From the NCBI GenBank assembly GCA_900550695.1, contig URTF01000024.1:1-28325 (forward strand): 28,325 bases of DNA, read 5' to 3'. Within the stretch, counting starts at the first letter, position 1. Every line of letters starts with the position of its first letter. Position numbers and translations under genes: made by a program. The notes under the pieces were generated by a model. It was given only the letters and a program-made list of their open reading frames with translations. It was not told the DNA's origin and did no database searches. The stretch comes from an uncultured Ruminococcus sp. (GTDB lineage: Bacteria; Bacillota; Clostridia; Oscillospirales; Ruminococcaceae). Below are positions 15,743 through 23,762 of this stretch, in pieces.

Positions 15743-15772
15743 TCGGGGAACGGTGAATTTTCCGTTCCCCGA
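15743..15772. other. strong stem-loop without T-tail between glyA and rarA
   Basis: Perfect 11-bp arms TCGGGGAACGG and CCGTTCCCCGA enclose an 8-base loop. On the plus strand the stem is followed by TAAAAATG, not by T residues, so it is not a canonical intrinsic terminator. It may protect the glyA mRNA 3' end or lower expression of rarA. Confidence 0.6.
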
Positions 15773-15801
15773 TAAAAATGTCGAAAGGGGAGGAACGTAC
15801 A

Positions 15802-17088
15802 ATGAATATACCGCTTGCCGACAGAATACGTCCGAAAACCCTTGACGATGTTGTCGGTCAGAAGCATATTTTGGGCGAGGGCAAGCCGCTGCGAAGAATT
15901 ATCGAGAACGGCACTATCCCGAATATGATCTTTTACGGCAGCGCAGGTGTCGGCAAAACCACCGTTGCCCGTATCATTGCCGAAAATGCAGGAATGAAGC
16001 TTCATAAGCTCAACGGAACGAACGCTTCAATTGCCGATATAAAGGAAGTCATCGAAGATACAAACACCCTTGACGGCATTAACGGCGTACTTCTGTATCT
16101 CGACGAAATTCAGTATCTTAACAAAAAACAGCAGCAGTCGCTTCTCGAATATATAGAAAACGGACAGATAACCCTTATCGCTTCAACGACCGAAAACCCA
16201 TACTTTTATGTATATAATGCTATCATAAGCCGATCGACCGTTTTTGAGTTCAAACCCGTTTCGGCGGAAGAACTTGTACCTGCGGTGAACCGTGCGTTCC
16301 GCCTTGCCGCAGAGCAGCTCGGTCTGCCCGTAAAAGTCGAAAAAGGCGCAGCCGAATATATCGCGAGAGGCTGCGGCGGCGATGTGAGAAAGTCAGTAAA
16401 CACCGCCGAGCTTTGCGTTCTCTCGGGCGAAAATAACGGCACGGAAATTCGCATAACAAAAGAAATTGCTGCGGAGCTTACGCAGCGCAGCAATATGAAA
16501 TATGACCGTGACGGAGATCAGCATTACGATATTCTTTCCGCCCTGCAAAAATCAATTCGGGGGTCGGACGAGAATGCGGCTGTCCATTATGCCGCACGGC
16601 TTATCGAAACGGGGGACATAATCTCCCTTTCACGCCGACTTCTCGTAATAGCCTGCGAAGATGTCGGACTTGCCTATCCGCAGGCAATAACTATCGTGAA
16701 ATCCTGCGTTGACAGCGCAATGCAGCTCGGTCTGCCCGAAGCACGGATCCCACTCGCCGAGGCTGTTATCCTGCTTGCGACTGCGCCGAAGTCGAACAGC
16801 GCTTACCTTGCAATGGACGCAGCGCTTTCCGATGTAAGAAACGGAGAAATAGGCGACTTCCCAAGACATCTCCAGAATAAGCATTTCGACGGCGAGGGTG
16901 CGGCGGTAAAAGGTCAGCATTACCTTTATCCGCACGATTACCCGAACCATTATGTCAAGCAGCAGTATCTGCCCGACCCTCTGAAAAACAAGGTCTACTA
17001 CCATTTCGGGGAGAACAAAAACGAGCAGGCTGCCCTTGCTTACAGAAATAAGATACTCGCCGACGAGGAAAAGCGTCAGCCAAAATAG
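15802..17088 (+). CDS. rarA: replication-associated recombination protein A (RarA/MgsA, AAA+ ATPase)
   Basis: RarA is a clamp-loader-like AAA+ ATPase acting at stalled replication forks. The 428-residue product starts PLADRIRPKTLDDVVGQKHIL, the family's N-terminal signature. It has Walker A GSAGVGKT (46-53), Walker B LLYLDEIQ (D101, E102), sensor 1 IASTTENP, the arginine-finger region AIISRS, and the C-terminal HYDILSALQKSIRGSD and YAARLIETGD blocks typical of RarA. I use the ATG at 15802 behind AAAGGGGAGGAA; the frame opens at 15778 but that codon lies before the binding site. The last 13 bases overlap the end of the convergent S1-domain gene. No promoter is visible, so it may be co-transcribed with glyA. 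The family is secure. Confidence 0.94.
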   Translation: MNIPLADRIRPKTLDDVVGQKHILGEGKPLRRIIENGTIPNMIFYGSAGVGKTTVARIIAENAGMKLHKLNGTNASIADIKEVIEDTNTLDGINGVLLYLDEIQYLNKKQQQSLLEYIENGQITLIASTTENPYFYVYNAIISRSTVFEFKPVSAEELVPAVNRAFRLAAEQLGLPVKVEKGAAEYIARGCGGDVRKSVNTAELCVLSGENNGTEIRITKEIAAELTQRSNMKYDRDGDQHYDILSALQKSIRGSDENAAVHYAARLIETGDIISLSRRLLVIACEDVGLAYPQAITIVKSCVDSAMQLGLPEARIPLAEAVILLATAPKSNSAYLAMDAALSDVRNGEIGDFPRHLQNKHFDGEGAAVKGQHYLYPHDYPNHYVKQQYLPDPLKNKVYYHFGENKNEQAALAYRNKILADEEKRQPK

Positions 17089-18008
17089 CTTTCGATAAGC
17101 TTTCCCGAATCGGGCGAAGAATAGACCCAGTGAGAAATGTGGTCTTCATTGTAAAAATATCGGAACGACGGGTCTTTGTGCTGTTCCCTGAAAACATCAA
17201 CGATAATGAGCTTGACTTTCATCTTTTCGGGGATTATCGCCTTTATGTAAACGCTTGCATTGTCGCCTGCCCGAACATTTTCCTTAGGCTCGGCAAGTCC
17301 TGCAAGGTTTGGCGCAAGCTCCACGAAAATGCCATAGTCCTCAACGGAGCGCACGGTTCCCGAAACCGTTTCGCCGCAGCTGAAACGTGCGGCGTTTTCT
17401 TCCCATGTTCCGAGCAGCTCTTTGTGCGAAAGCAGAATTTTTCCGCCGCTCTGACCTTTGATTATTACCCGTATATTCTGATAAGGCACAAATCGGTCTG
17501 ACGGGTGTGAAATTCTCGATATTGAAATAGAATCTATCGGGATAAGTGACGGGATTCCGCAGCCGATGTCAACAAATGCGCCAAACTGTTCAAGATGCGT
17601 GACCTTTGCGGGAATTATATCTCCCGCATGAAGTCGGGAAATAAAGTTTTCCATACATTCTTCCTGAACGGCACGTCGGGATAAAACGGCGGTGAACAAA
17701 CCGTCGGGATTTTTTATCAGCCGCAGTATCTTGAAGCAGACCGGCTTGTTGACCTTGGTTATAAGAGCAATATCCTTCGTTGAACCGTCCTCAATGCCGA
17801 GTGCGCCCTCCGTCCTCGGAATAATTCCTTTCGGGCAGTTCGGGCAGGGCAGCTCAACGATAAGATTATGTTCGTTGTCACATACAACAGCTCTCGCTTC
17901 AAGTATTTTTCCCTGTAGAATCGAATCCTGAAGCGCAAAAATGCTTTTCATTGCTGCTGTGTTTTCGGGAGAAGCGATAAGCGTTCCCTCGGGGTAGTAG
18001 TTGTTCAT
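17076..18008 (-). CDS. S1-domain RNA-binding protein (ribosomal protein S1-like)
   Basis: This 310-residue protein is built of S1 oligonucleotide-binding folds. Clear S1 repeats lie at about residues 130-200 (GDIIPAKVTHLEQFGAFVDIG) and 212-280 (GETVSGTVRSVEDYGIFVELAP). A more degenerate first module lies at about 35-115, with CPNC inside it. Short S1-like proteins of this type are commonly labelled 30S ribosomal protein S1 in Clostridia and may aid mRNA binding by the ribosome. I chose the ATG at 18008 because GGGAGGT stands six bases upstream; an in-frame start at 18050 lacks such a site. It follows the unknown gene at 18082-18417 by 73 bases on the same strand, and its 3' end overlaps rarA by 13 bases with no terminator between. 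Confidence 0.85.
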   Translation of the reverse strand: MNNYYPEGTLIASPENTAAMKSIFALQDSILQGKILEARAVVCDNEHNLIVELPCPNCPKGIIPRTEGALGIEDGSTKDIALITKVNKPVCFKILRLIKNPDGLFTAVLSRRAVQEECMENFISRLHAGDIIPAKVTHLEQFGAFVDIGCGIPSLIPIDSISISRISHPSDRFVPYQNIRVIIKGQSGGKILLSHKELLGTWEENAARFSCGETVSGTVRSVEDYGIFVELAPNLAGLAEPKENVRAGDNASVYIKAIIPEKMKVKLIIVDVFREQHKDPSFRYFYNEDHISHWVYSSPDSGKLIESYFG

Positions 18009-18081
18009 TTTGTACCTCCCATATTTTGGCTTAAAAATATTTCCTTTCAATTTTATGCCGCCGTATGTGGAGATATGCCTT

Positions 18082-18417
18082 TCAGTTCTGTTCGTTCAGA
18101 CTGTAACCGCCGCTGTTGATGATAATGCCCGAAACCTTTTTTCTGTCCTCTTTTGTGCATACTACTTCAAGAGTGACTTTTTCGGTGTGTTCGTTCAAAT
18201 CGATTCCGTTTGTCGCAGGGACGGGGTATGTGTACATATTCGGACCGATAGCAGGATTGCCGTTGCCGAATGCTGCCGTCAGTCCGCTGAACGACATTGA
18301 AGTGTGTTCGTGCTTATGCAGAACTCTTATGTCCGAAAAGGGTGAAATAGTCCTGCGAATGTTCGCTGCGGCAAGATCGGCAGAATTTACCGAATCGAAT
18401 TCAGCAATTATTTTCAT
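18082..18417 (-). CDS. small conserved-looking protein of unknown function
   Basis: This encodes a 111-residue soluble protein I do not recognise. It begins MKIIAEFDSVNSADLAAANIRR (strand, then helix) and ends with a second strand-helix-strand unit (VTLEVVCTKEDRKKVSGIIINSGGYSL). The order suggests a ferredoxin-like or ACT-like alpha/beta fold resembling small stress proteins of the YflT type. A middle stretch with His and Gly/Pro-rich segments (LHKHEHTSM, GNGNPAIGPN) looks flexible. A good AAAGGAAG site precedes the ATG at 18417. It lies upstream of the S1-domain gene on the same strand and divergent from DUF951-prfA. It is probably a real gene; any function would be a guess. Confidence 0.75.
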   Translation of the reverse strand: MKIIAEFDSVNSADLAAANIRRTISPFSDIRVLHKHEHTSMSFSGLTAAFGNGNPAIGPNMYTYPVPATNGIDLNEHTEKVTLEVVCTKEDRKKVSGIIINSGGYSLNEQN

Positions 18418-18480
18418 AGCTTAACTTCCTTTCACTTTGAAAGTGCAGAAAAAATCAAATCTGTATATTTGTCTGATTTT

Positions 18481-18510
18481 TTGTACATTTTCATTATTGT
18501 AAGGTATATT
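18481..18510 (+). promoter_or_regulatory. probable sigma-A promoter of the DUF951-prfA unit
   Basis: -35 TTGTAC (18481-18486) and -10 TATATT (18505-18510) stand 18 bases apart. This precedes a unit of five or six genes. The region is divergent from the unknown gene at 18082-18417 and is AT-rich, so other promoters on either strand are possible. Confidence 0.55.
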
Positions 18511-18574
18511 ATATCTTTTGAACCCGAAAAAATACGGGAAATTCCGACATAATAATAAAAAGGAGATTCATAAA

Positions 18575-18766
18575 ATGGATATTCGTCCGAACGATATCTT
18601 GACAATGAAAAAAGCTCACCCGTGCGGAAGCAATAAAATGACCGTTATTCGTGCAGGTATGGATTTCAAGCTCCGCTGCGAGGGCTGCGGAAGAGAATTT
18701 ATGACTCCGAGAAATAAGATAGAAAAAAATATTAAGCAGGTCGTCCACAAGGAAGACAATGCCTGA
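18575..18766 (+). CDS. DUF951 family small protein
   Basis: This is a 63-residue protein of the DUF951 family of Firmicutes, whose function is unknown. The pattern is characteristic: DIRPNDILTMKKAHPCGSNKM, then TVIRAGMDFKLRCEGCGREFM. The Cys at residue 17 and the later CEGC pair probably bind zinc. The ATG at 18575 has AAAAGGAG upstream; the longer open frame from 18518 starts within the promoter region. It is the first gene of the prfA unit, 24 bases before prfA. Confidence 0.88.
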   Translation: MDIRPNDILTMKKAHPCGSNKMTVIRAGMDFKLRCEGCGREFMTPRNKIEKNIKQVVHKEDNA

Positions 18767-18790
18767 CATATATCCCGAAGGAGAAAATTT

Positions 18791-19864
18791 ATGCTTGAAA
18801 AGCTTAAACTTACCGAAGAAAAATACAACGATATTGCCGAAAAGCTGATGGATCCCAATATTATCAACGATACAAAAGCCTATGCTTCCTATATGAAAGA
18901 GTATAAGAACCTCACTCCGATCGTTGAAAAGTACAGGGAATACTGCAAAATACTTTCGGATAAAACGGACGCAGAGGAGATCCTCGCCGATAAGTCAACG
19001 GACGAAGAAATGCGTGAGCTTGCCGAGGCTGAGATAGAGGAAGCAAAGCCTAAGCTTGAAGAGATCACCGAAGAACTTAAAGTTATGCTCCTTCCGAAAG
19101 ACCCGAATGACGATAAGAACGTTATCATCGAGATCCGAGGCGGGGCAGGCGGCGAAGAAGCCGCACTTTTCGCTAATTCACTCTACAGAATGTACACAAT
19201 GTATGCCGAAAGCAAGCATTGGAAAATAGAAGTCCTGAACATAAACGAGACTGAGCTTGGCGGTATCAAGGAAATCAGCTTCAATGTCATTGGCGAGGGC
19301 GCATATTCACGCCTTAAATATGAAAGCGGCGTTCACCGTGTTCAGCGTGTCCCCGAGACCGAATCGCAGGGCAGAGTTCACACCTCGACCGTTACGGTCG
19401 CAGTTCTTGTAGAAGCTGACGAAGTTGAGCTGGAAATAAACCCGACTGACCTTAAAATTGACGTTTTCCGTGCATCGGGCGCAGGCGGTCAGCATATCAA
19501 CAAGACAGAATCCGCTGTAAGAATAACCCATCTCCCGACGGGTGTTGTTGTCGAATGTCAGGACGAGCGAAGCCAGTATAAAAACAAGGACAGAGCGATG
19601 AAAATCCTCCGTTCAAGATTATACGAATCAATGCTCGAAGAGCAGAACGAAAAGATAGCTTCCGAGCGCCGTTCACAGGTAGGTACGGGCAACCGCTCCG
19701 AAAGGATCAGAACCTATAATTTCCCCGAAAGCAGACTTACCGACCATAGAATCGGTCTAACGATATACCGCCTTGAAAGTATCCTCAACGGAAATCTTGA
19801 CGAGGTAATCGATGCTCTTGCAACTGCGGATACAGCCGCAAAGCTTTCTGCAAGAGATGAATAA
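18791..19864 (+). CDS. prfA: peptide chain release factor 1
   Basis: RF1 reads UAA and UAG stop codons and triggers peptide release. The 357-residue protein has the normal length. The stop-codon-reading PxT motif is PET at residues 188-190 (VQRVPETESQGRVHTS), which marks RF1 rather than RF2 (SPF). The catalytic GGQ is at 232-234 in ASGAGGQHINKTESAVR. The coiled N-terminal domain precedes the VIIEIRGGAGGEEA block. An AGGAG site precedes the ATG. It sits between DUF951 and the TsaC/Sua5 gene. The methyltransferase gene prmC, often directly downstream of prfA, is absent here. Confidence 0.97.
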   Translation: MLEKLKLTEEKYNDIAEKLMDPNIINDTKAYASYMKEYKNLTPIVEKYREYCKILSDKTDAEEILADKSTDEEMRELAEAEIEEAKPKLEEITEELKVMLLPKDPNDDKNVIIEIRGGAGGEEAALFANSLYRMYTMYAESKHWKIEVLNINETELGGIKEISFNVIGEGAYSRLKYESGVHRVQRVPETESQGRVHTSTVTVAVLVEADEVELEINPTDLKIDVFRASGAGGQHINKTESAVRITHLPTGVVVECQDERSQYKNKDRAMKILRSRLYESMLEEQNEKIASERRSQVGTGNRSERIRTYNFPESRLTDHRIGLTIYRLESILNGNLDEVIDALATADTAAKLSARDE

Positions 19865-19881
19865 ACAAGGAGCAAAAGAAA

Positions 19882-20895
19882 ATGTTTGATACAAAGCTTC
19901 TGTCATCGGATAAAGCCGATGTTGAATATGCCGCAGAGCTTATAAAAAAAGGCGAAGTTGTCGGTATGCCGACCGAGACCGTCTATGGACTTGGCGCAGA
20001 TGCGGAAAATGTTGAAGCGGTAAAGAAAATTTTTGCCGCAAAGGGCAGACCGTCCGATAATCCGCTCATCGTTCACCTTGCATCGGTCGATTCAATGGAA
20101 AAGTATGTATGCAATGTTCCCGACCTTGCATATAGAATTGCGGATAAGTTCTGCCCCGGCCCGATAACTATGGTTCTCCCGAAGCGTGATGTTATCCCTT
20201 ATACAACGAGCGGCGGACTTGATACAGTCGGAATACGAATACCTTTTCATAAAACAGCTCGGCTTCTCATAGAATTAAGCGGAAAAGCTATTGCCGCTCC
20301 GTCTGCGAACCTCTCGGGAAGTCCAAGTCCGACCACCGCACAGCACGTTATGAACGATATGAAAGGCAGGATACCTGCTATAATCGATGGCGGAGCTTGC
20401 GGAGTTGGCGTTGAAAGTACAGTTATTTCCTTTGAAAACGGCGGAATAAGACTTCTTCGTCCCGGATATGTTTCCGAGGAAGACCTCAGTATGTTCAGCG
20501 TCCCCGTTTTCACCGACAAGGGAATACTCGAACCCGTTGCTGAGGGCGAAAAAGTCCTTTCTCCGGGAATGAAATATAAGCATTATTCGCCGAAAGCAAA
20601 TGTTACGATCGTCTGCGGCGAGTATGAAGCTTTCGCAAATTATGTAAAACAGCATAACGGCAGCGGCGTGTGCGCAATGATCTTCGACAGCGACAAGCCG
20701 TGCGGCGGCGTTCGGACTATGACCTACGGCGACACCTCGGAGGAGCAGGCTGCACAGCTTTTCGCAAACCTCCGTGAAGCGGACGAGCTTGGAATCACGC
20801 AGCTTTATGTCCGCTGCCCGTCGAGAACAGGCGTGGGACTTGCTGTCTATAATCGTCTTTTGAGAGCGGCAGGATTTGAGGTGGTAAACGTATGA
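19882..20895 (+). CDS. tsaC: L-threonylcarbamoyladenylate synthase (Sua5/YwlC type)
   Basis: This enzyme makes threonylcarbamoyl-AMP from threonine, bicarbonate and ATP, the first step of the t6A37 modification of ANN-reading tRNAs. The 337-residue length shows the two-domain Sua5 form: an N-terminal YrdC domain plus a C-terminal Sua5 domain. Visible motifs are GEVVGMPTETVYGLGADA (residues 28-45), KGRPSDNPLIVHL, CPGPITMVLP, GIRIPFH, APSANLSGSPSPT and the ESTVISF/LLRPG block. The linker SPGMKYKHYSPKA is typical of Sua5. It overlaps coaE by 4 bases (ATGA), so the two are translationally coupled. A confident call. Confidence 0.94.
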   Translation: MFDTKLLSSDKADVEYAAELIKKGEVVGMPTETVYGLGADAENVEAVKKIFAAKGRPSDNPLIVHLASVDSMEKYVCNVPDLAYRIADKFCPGPITMVLPKRDVIPYTTSGGLDTVGIRIPFHKTARLLIELSGKAIAAPSANLSGSPSPTTAQHVMNDMKGRIPAIIDGGACGVGVESTVISFENGGIRLLRPGYVSEEDLSMFSVPVFTDKGILEPVAEGEKVLSPGMKYKHYSPKANVTIVCGEYEAFANYVKQHNGSGVCAMIFDSDKPCGGVRTMTYGDTSEEQAAQLFANLREADELGITQLYVRCPSRTGVGLAVYNRLLRAAGFEVVNV

Positions 20896-21518
20896 GCGGC
20901 AACACAGATATCTGTGTGGTAGGGCTCACGGGTCAGAGCGGAGCAGGGAAAACTACCGTCTGCGATGTCTTTTCGCAGAAAGGATTTGAGATCATCAACG
21001 CCGATAAGATCGCAAGGGAAGTCATGCAGAAAGGCAAACCCTGTCTTAAAGAGATCGAGGAGTGCTTCGGGAGCGAGGTCATGACCGAAAACGGCGAACT
21101 CGACCGAAAAGCACTTGCGGCTATCGTTTTTACCGATAAAGAAAAGCTCAAACAGCTCAACGCCATTTCTTATCCATACATAATTTTTGAAATTTTACAG
21201 AAAATAAAGGAATATTCACAGGAACAGAAGCAGTATGTCCTGCTCGATGCGCCGACGCTTTTCGAGAGCAGAGCGGACGATTTCTGTGACCTTATCATAA
21301 GCGTTACCGCACCCGAAATGACAAGGATAAACCGTATCGCCAAGCGTGACGGGATACCTGCGGAGCGCATAAAGGAGCGTTTTTCATCGCAGCATTCGGA
21401 GCGCTTTTTCATCAATCATTCCGATTTTATCATCAAAAACAATAAATCGGTCGATGTTCTGCGTGAAAAGGCAAACGAAGTCGCAGACAAGGTTAAGGAG
21501 TATTGCAATAATGCGTAA
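20892..21518 (+). CDS. coaE: dephospho-CoA kinase
   Basis: CoaE phosphorylates dephospho-CoA at the ribose 3' position, the last step of coenzyme A synthesis. The 208-residue protein has the P-loop GLTGQSGAGKTT (11-22), the DxD-like NADKIAREV, the ALAAIVFTDKEKLKQLNAI block, and the lid region with LLDAPTLFESR, all typical of the family. The ATG overlaps the stop of the upstream gene; GAGGTGG lies before it. Its last 8 bases overlap the start of the lytic transglycosylase gene. It is a normal-length, intact enzyme. Confidence 0.94.
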   Translation: MSGNTDICVVGLTGQSGAGKTTVCDVFSQKGFEIINADKIAREVMQKGKPCLKEIEECFGSEVMTENGELDRKALAAIVFTDKEKLKQLNAISYPYIIFEILQKIKEYSQEQKQYVLLDAPTLFESRADDFCDLIISVTAPEMTRINRIAKRDGIPAERIKERFSSQHSERFFINHSDFIIKNNKSVDVLREKANEVADKVKEYCNNA

Positions 21519-22068
21519 AAAGCTTGCAGCGGTGTTTCTCGTGCTGCTTATTGCGGCAGGAGTTATCATAGGGATAAACGCCGATGCTTTATGCAGAAAA
21601 TATATTTATCCGCTGGAATATCAGCCTTATGTTGAAAAATATTCTGCCGAATACGGTGTTGATAAATACCTCGTCTATGCCGTTATCAAGACCGAAAGCG
21701 GCTTTAGACCCGAAGCGGAATCCGATGTCGGAGCAAGAGGACTTATGCAGCTTATGGAAGATGCGTTCGACTGGGTGCAGTACCGAATGAATGACGAAAG
21801 CGGCATAACCTATGATGATATGTTCATTGCGGAGCATAATATCCGCTGCGGAACGTATCTTCTCTCGCTTCTTTACAGCGAATACAACGATGAAGAAACC
21901 GCACTCGCTGCCTATTTTTCCGGCAGGGGACAGGTCAACGCCTGGCTCGCCGACAAGGAGTACAGCTCGGACGGAAAAACGCTCGACAAGATACCCTCGG
22001 CTTCATCAAACCACTATGTTCATAAGGTTATGACTGCCTACCGCAGCTATACTAACTTATATGAATAG
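21511..22068 (+). CDS. membrane-anchored or secreted lytic transglycosylase (SLT domain)
   Basis: This 185-residue protein has an N-terminal signal or anchor (KKLAAVFLVLLIAAGVIIGI, residues 3-22) and an extracellular SLT lysozyme-like domain that cleaves peptidoglycan glycan strands. The catalytic Glu is E62 in KTESGFRPEAES, followed by VGARGLMQLM. The third motif reads AAYFSGRGQVNAWL where the family usually has AYNAGxGxVxxWL, so the common Asn is replaced. The ATG at 21511 lies within the coaE end and has AAGGAG ten bases upstream. Genes of this arrangement behind coaE are common in Clostridia. The family is clear; whether it stays membrane-bound is uncertain. Confidence 0.9.
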   Translation: MRKKLAAVFLVLLIAAGVIIGINADALCRKYIYPLEYQPYVEKYSAEYGVDKYLVYAVIKTESGFRPEAESDVGARGLMQLMEDAFDWVQYRMNDESGITYDDMFIAEHNIRCGTYLLSLLYSEYNDEETALAAYFSGRGQVNAWLADKEYSSDGKTLDKIPSASSNHYVHKVMTAYRSYTNLYE

Positions 22069-22122
22069 GGATCCTCTGATTTTTGAGAACCCTAAAAACT
22101 AAACCGAAAGGACGATGTAAAA

Positions 22123-23526
22123 ATGTCAAAAGAAAAATCGCAGGGTCAGCTTCTTAAGGAAAAGCTCTGCATTTCAAAAAAACACGCAGGTTTAAGACTT
22201 ACCTCGGACGAGATCAAGACCTGCTTTGACTTCTGTGAGGATTACAAAGCATTCCTTAACGATGCAAAGATCGAAAGAGAAGCCGTTACAAAGACTATCA
22301 CCCTCGCCGAAAAGTGCGGATTCAAGGAATTCACATACGGAATGAGCCTTAAAGCAGGCGATAAGATCTATTTCAACAACAGAGGAAAGGCTGTTATCCT
22401 TGCAATTATCGGAACAGAGCCGATCGAAAAGGGCGTTCACCTCGCAGCGGCTCATATCGATTCCCCACGTCTTGACCTGAAGCAGCTCCCTCTCTATGAG
22501 GACAGCGAAACAGCTCTCTTCAAGACACATTACTACGGCGGTATCAAGAAGTACCAGTGGGCAGCTATCCCGCTTGCACTCCACGGCGTTATAATCAAGA
22601 AAGACGGCACTAAGGTTACAGTAGCTATCGGCGAAGACGAATCCGACCCCGTTTTCTGCGTAACAGACCTTCTTCCGCACCTTGCAACAGACCAGATGAA
22701 GCGCACCCCGAGCGAGCTTATCAAGGGCGAGGAACTCAATATCCTCATCGGCTCAATGCCTTTCAAGGATGATGATGTAAGCGAAAAGGTAAAGCTCAAC
22801 ATTATCTCTATCCTCAATGAAAAGTACGGCATCATCGAAGAGGACTTCCTCTCCGCAGAGCTTGAAGCCGTTCCTGCATTCAAGGCAAAGGACGTTGGCT
22901 TCGACAGAAGCATGGTCGGTGCTTACGGTCACGATGATAAGGTCTGCGCATATACAGCTTTAAAGGCTATCCTCGACTGCACAAGCGTAAAGAAGACCTC
23001 CGTTGTCGTTCTCACCGATAAGGAGGAAACTGGCAGCGACGGCAATACGGGACTTTGCTCCGACTACCTCGAGCATTTCTTCTATAACCTTGCTGACAGC
23101 TTCGGCGCAAACGGCAGAACTGTCATCGCAAATACCGAGTGCCTTTCCGCTGACGTAAACGCAGCATTCGACCCAACCTTCCCCGATGTTATGGATAAGA
23201 GAAACTGCGCATTTATGAACTACGGCGTATGCGTTACAAAGTTCACGGGTGCAAGAGGCAAGTCCGGTACATCTGACGCTTCCGCAGAATTCGTTGCAAG
23301 AGTTCGCACACTCCTCGATAAGAATGACGTTATCTGGCAGACCGGCGAGCTTGGCAAGGTTGACGGCGGCGGCGGCGGTACAGTTGCGGCTTACCTCGCA
23401 AATATGAATATGGACGTTATCGATGTCGGCGTTCCCGTTATCTCAATGCACGCTCCGTTTGAAGTCGTTGCAAAGACCGATGTTTATATGACCTACAAGT
23501 CATTCTACGTTTTCTTCAACGAATAA
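22123..23526 (+). CDS. M18 family aminopeptidase
   Basis: This is a cytoplasmic di-zinc aminopeptidase of the M18 (aspartyl aminopeptidase/aminopeptidase I) family, which forms large tetrahedral particles. The 467-residue protein has H111 and D113 in AAAHIDSPRLDLK, D271/D272 in GAYGHDDKVCAY, E301/E302 in LTDKEETGSDGNTG, and the last His in ISMHAPFEV. A GAAAGGA site precedes the ATG at 22123. The 54-base gap behind the transglycosylase gene contains a weak TAGGG/CCCTA hairpin without T-tail and no obvious promoter, so it is probably read from the prfA unit. AAG/CTC/ATC-rich codon use suggests strong expression. It is the third metallo-aminopeptidase in the window. Confidence 0.93.
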   Translation: MSKEKSQGQLLKEKLCISKKHAGLRLTSDEIKTCFDFCEDYKAFLNDAKIEREAVTKTITLAEKCGFKEFTYGMSLKAGDKIYFNNRGKAVILAIIGTEPIEKGVHLAAAHIDSPRLDLKQLPLYEDSETALFKTHYYGGIKKYQWAAIPLALHGVIIKKDGTKVTVAIGEDESDPVFCVTDLLPHLATDQMKRTPSELIKGEELNILIGSMPFKDDDVSEKVKLNIISILNEKYGIIEEDFLSAELEAVPAFKAKDVGFDRSMVGAYGHDDKVCAYTALKAILDCTSVKKTSVVVLTDKEETGSDGNTGLCSDYLEHFFYNLADSFGANGRTVIANTECLSADVNAAFDPTFPDVMDKRNCAFMNYGVCVTKFTGARGKSGTSDASAEFVARVRTLLDKNDVIWQTGELGKVDGGGGGTVAAYLANMNMDVIDVGVPVISMHAPFEVVAKTDVYMTYKSFYVFFNE

Positions 23527-23542
23527 ACAATTCAATCTTTTT

Positions 23543-23585
23543 ACGGCACAATTTGCAGCTTTTGCATCTTGTGCCGTTTGTTTTT
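23543..23585 (+). terminator. intrinsic terminator after the M18 aminopeptidase gene
   Basis: ACGGCACAA (23543-23551) pairs perfectly with TTGTGCCGT (23569-23577), with further TGCA/TGCA pairing inside the loop. A T-rich tail follows (TTGTTTTT, 23578-23585). It closes the DUF951-to-M18 unit. Confidence 0.88.
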
Positions 23586-23636
23586 GCTTTTAATAGGGAT
23601 TTTTATGTGTTATTTTGTAAATTAATGAAATATCTC

Positions 23637-23665
23637 TTGACTTTTTTTGCAAAAAAGAATAAAGT
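23637..23665 (+). promoter_or_regulatory. possible sigma-A promoter of the pot operon
   Basis: -35 TTGACT (23637-23642), a 17-base spacer and TAAAGT (23660-23665) are present. The -10 is poor, and other AT-rich hexamers (TAATAT, TACTAT) lie downstream without a good -35. The remaining 23666-23750 stretch is AT-rich and shows no clear operator. Confidence 0.45.
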
Positions 23666-23762
23666 TAATATCGTATGCTATATTTTGGTCATAATACTAT
23701 AGGTCGATTATGTATGAATTATTTGGTGTGCGATACTTTGAGATCCGGGGAGGATAATATAA

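Noticed and set aside
18432..18444. Short palindrome CACTTTGAAAGTG near the start of the 18082-18417 gene
   Set aside because: Six-base arms in AT-rich DNA occur by chance; no second copy was noticed nearby.
22067..22095. TAGGG/CCCTA hairpin between the transglycosylase and M18 genes
   Set aside because: Five-pair outer stem with internal loops and no T-tail on the plus strand; too weak for a terminator.
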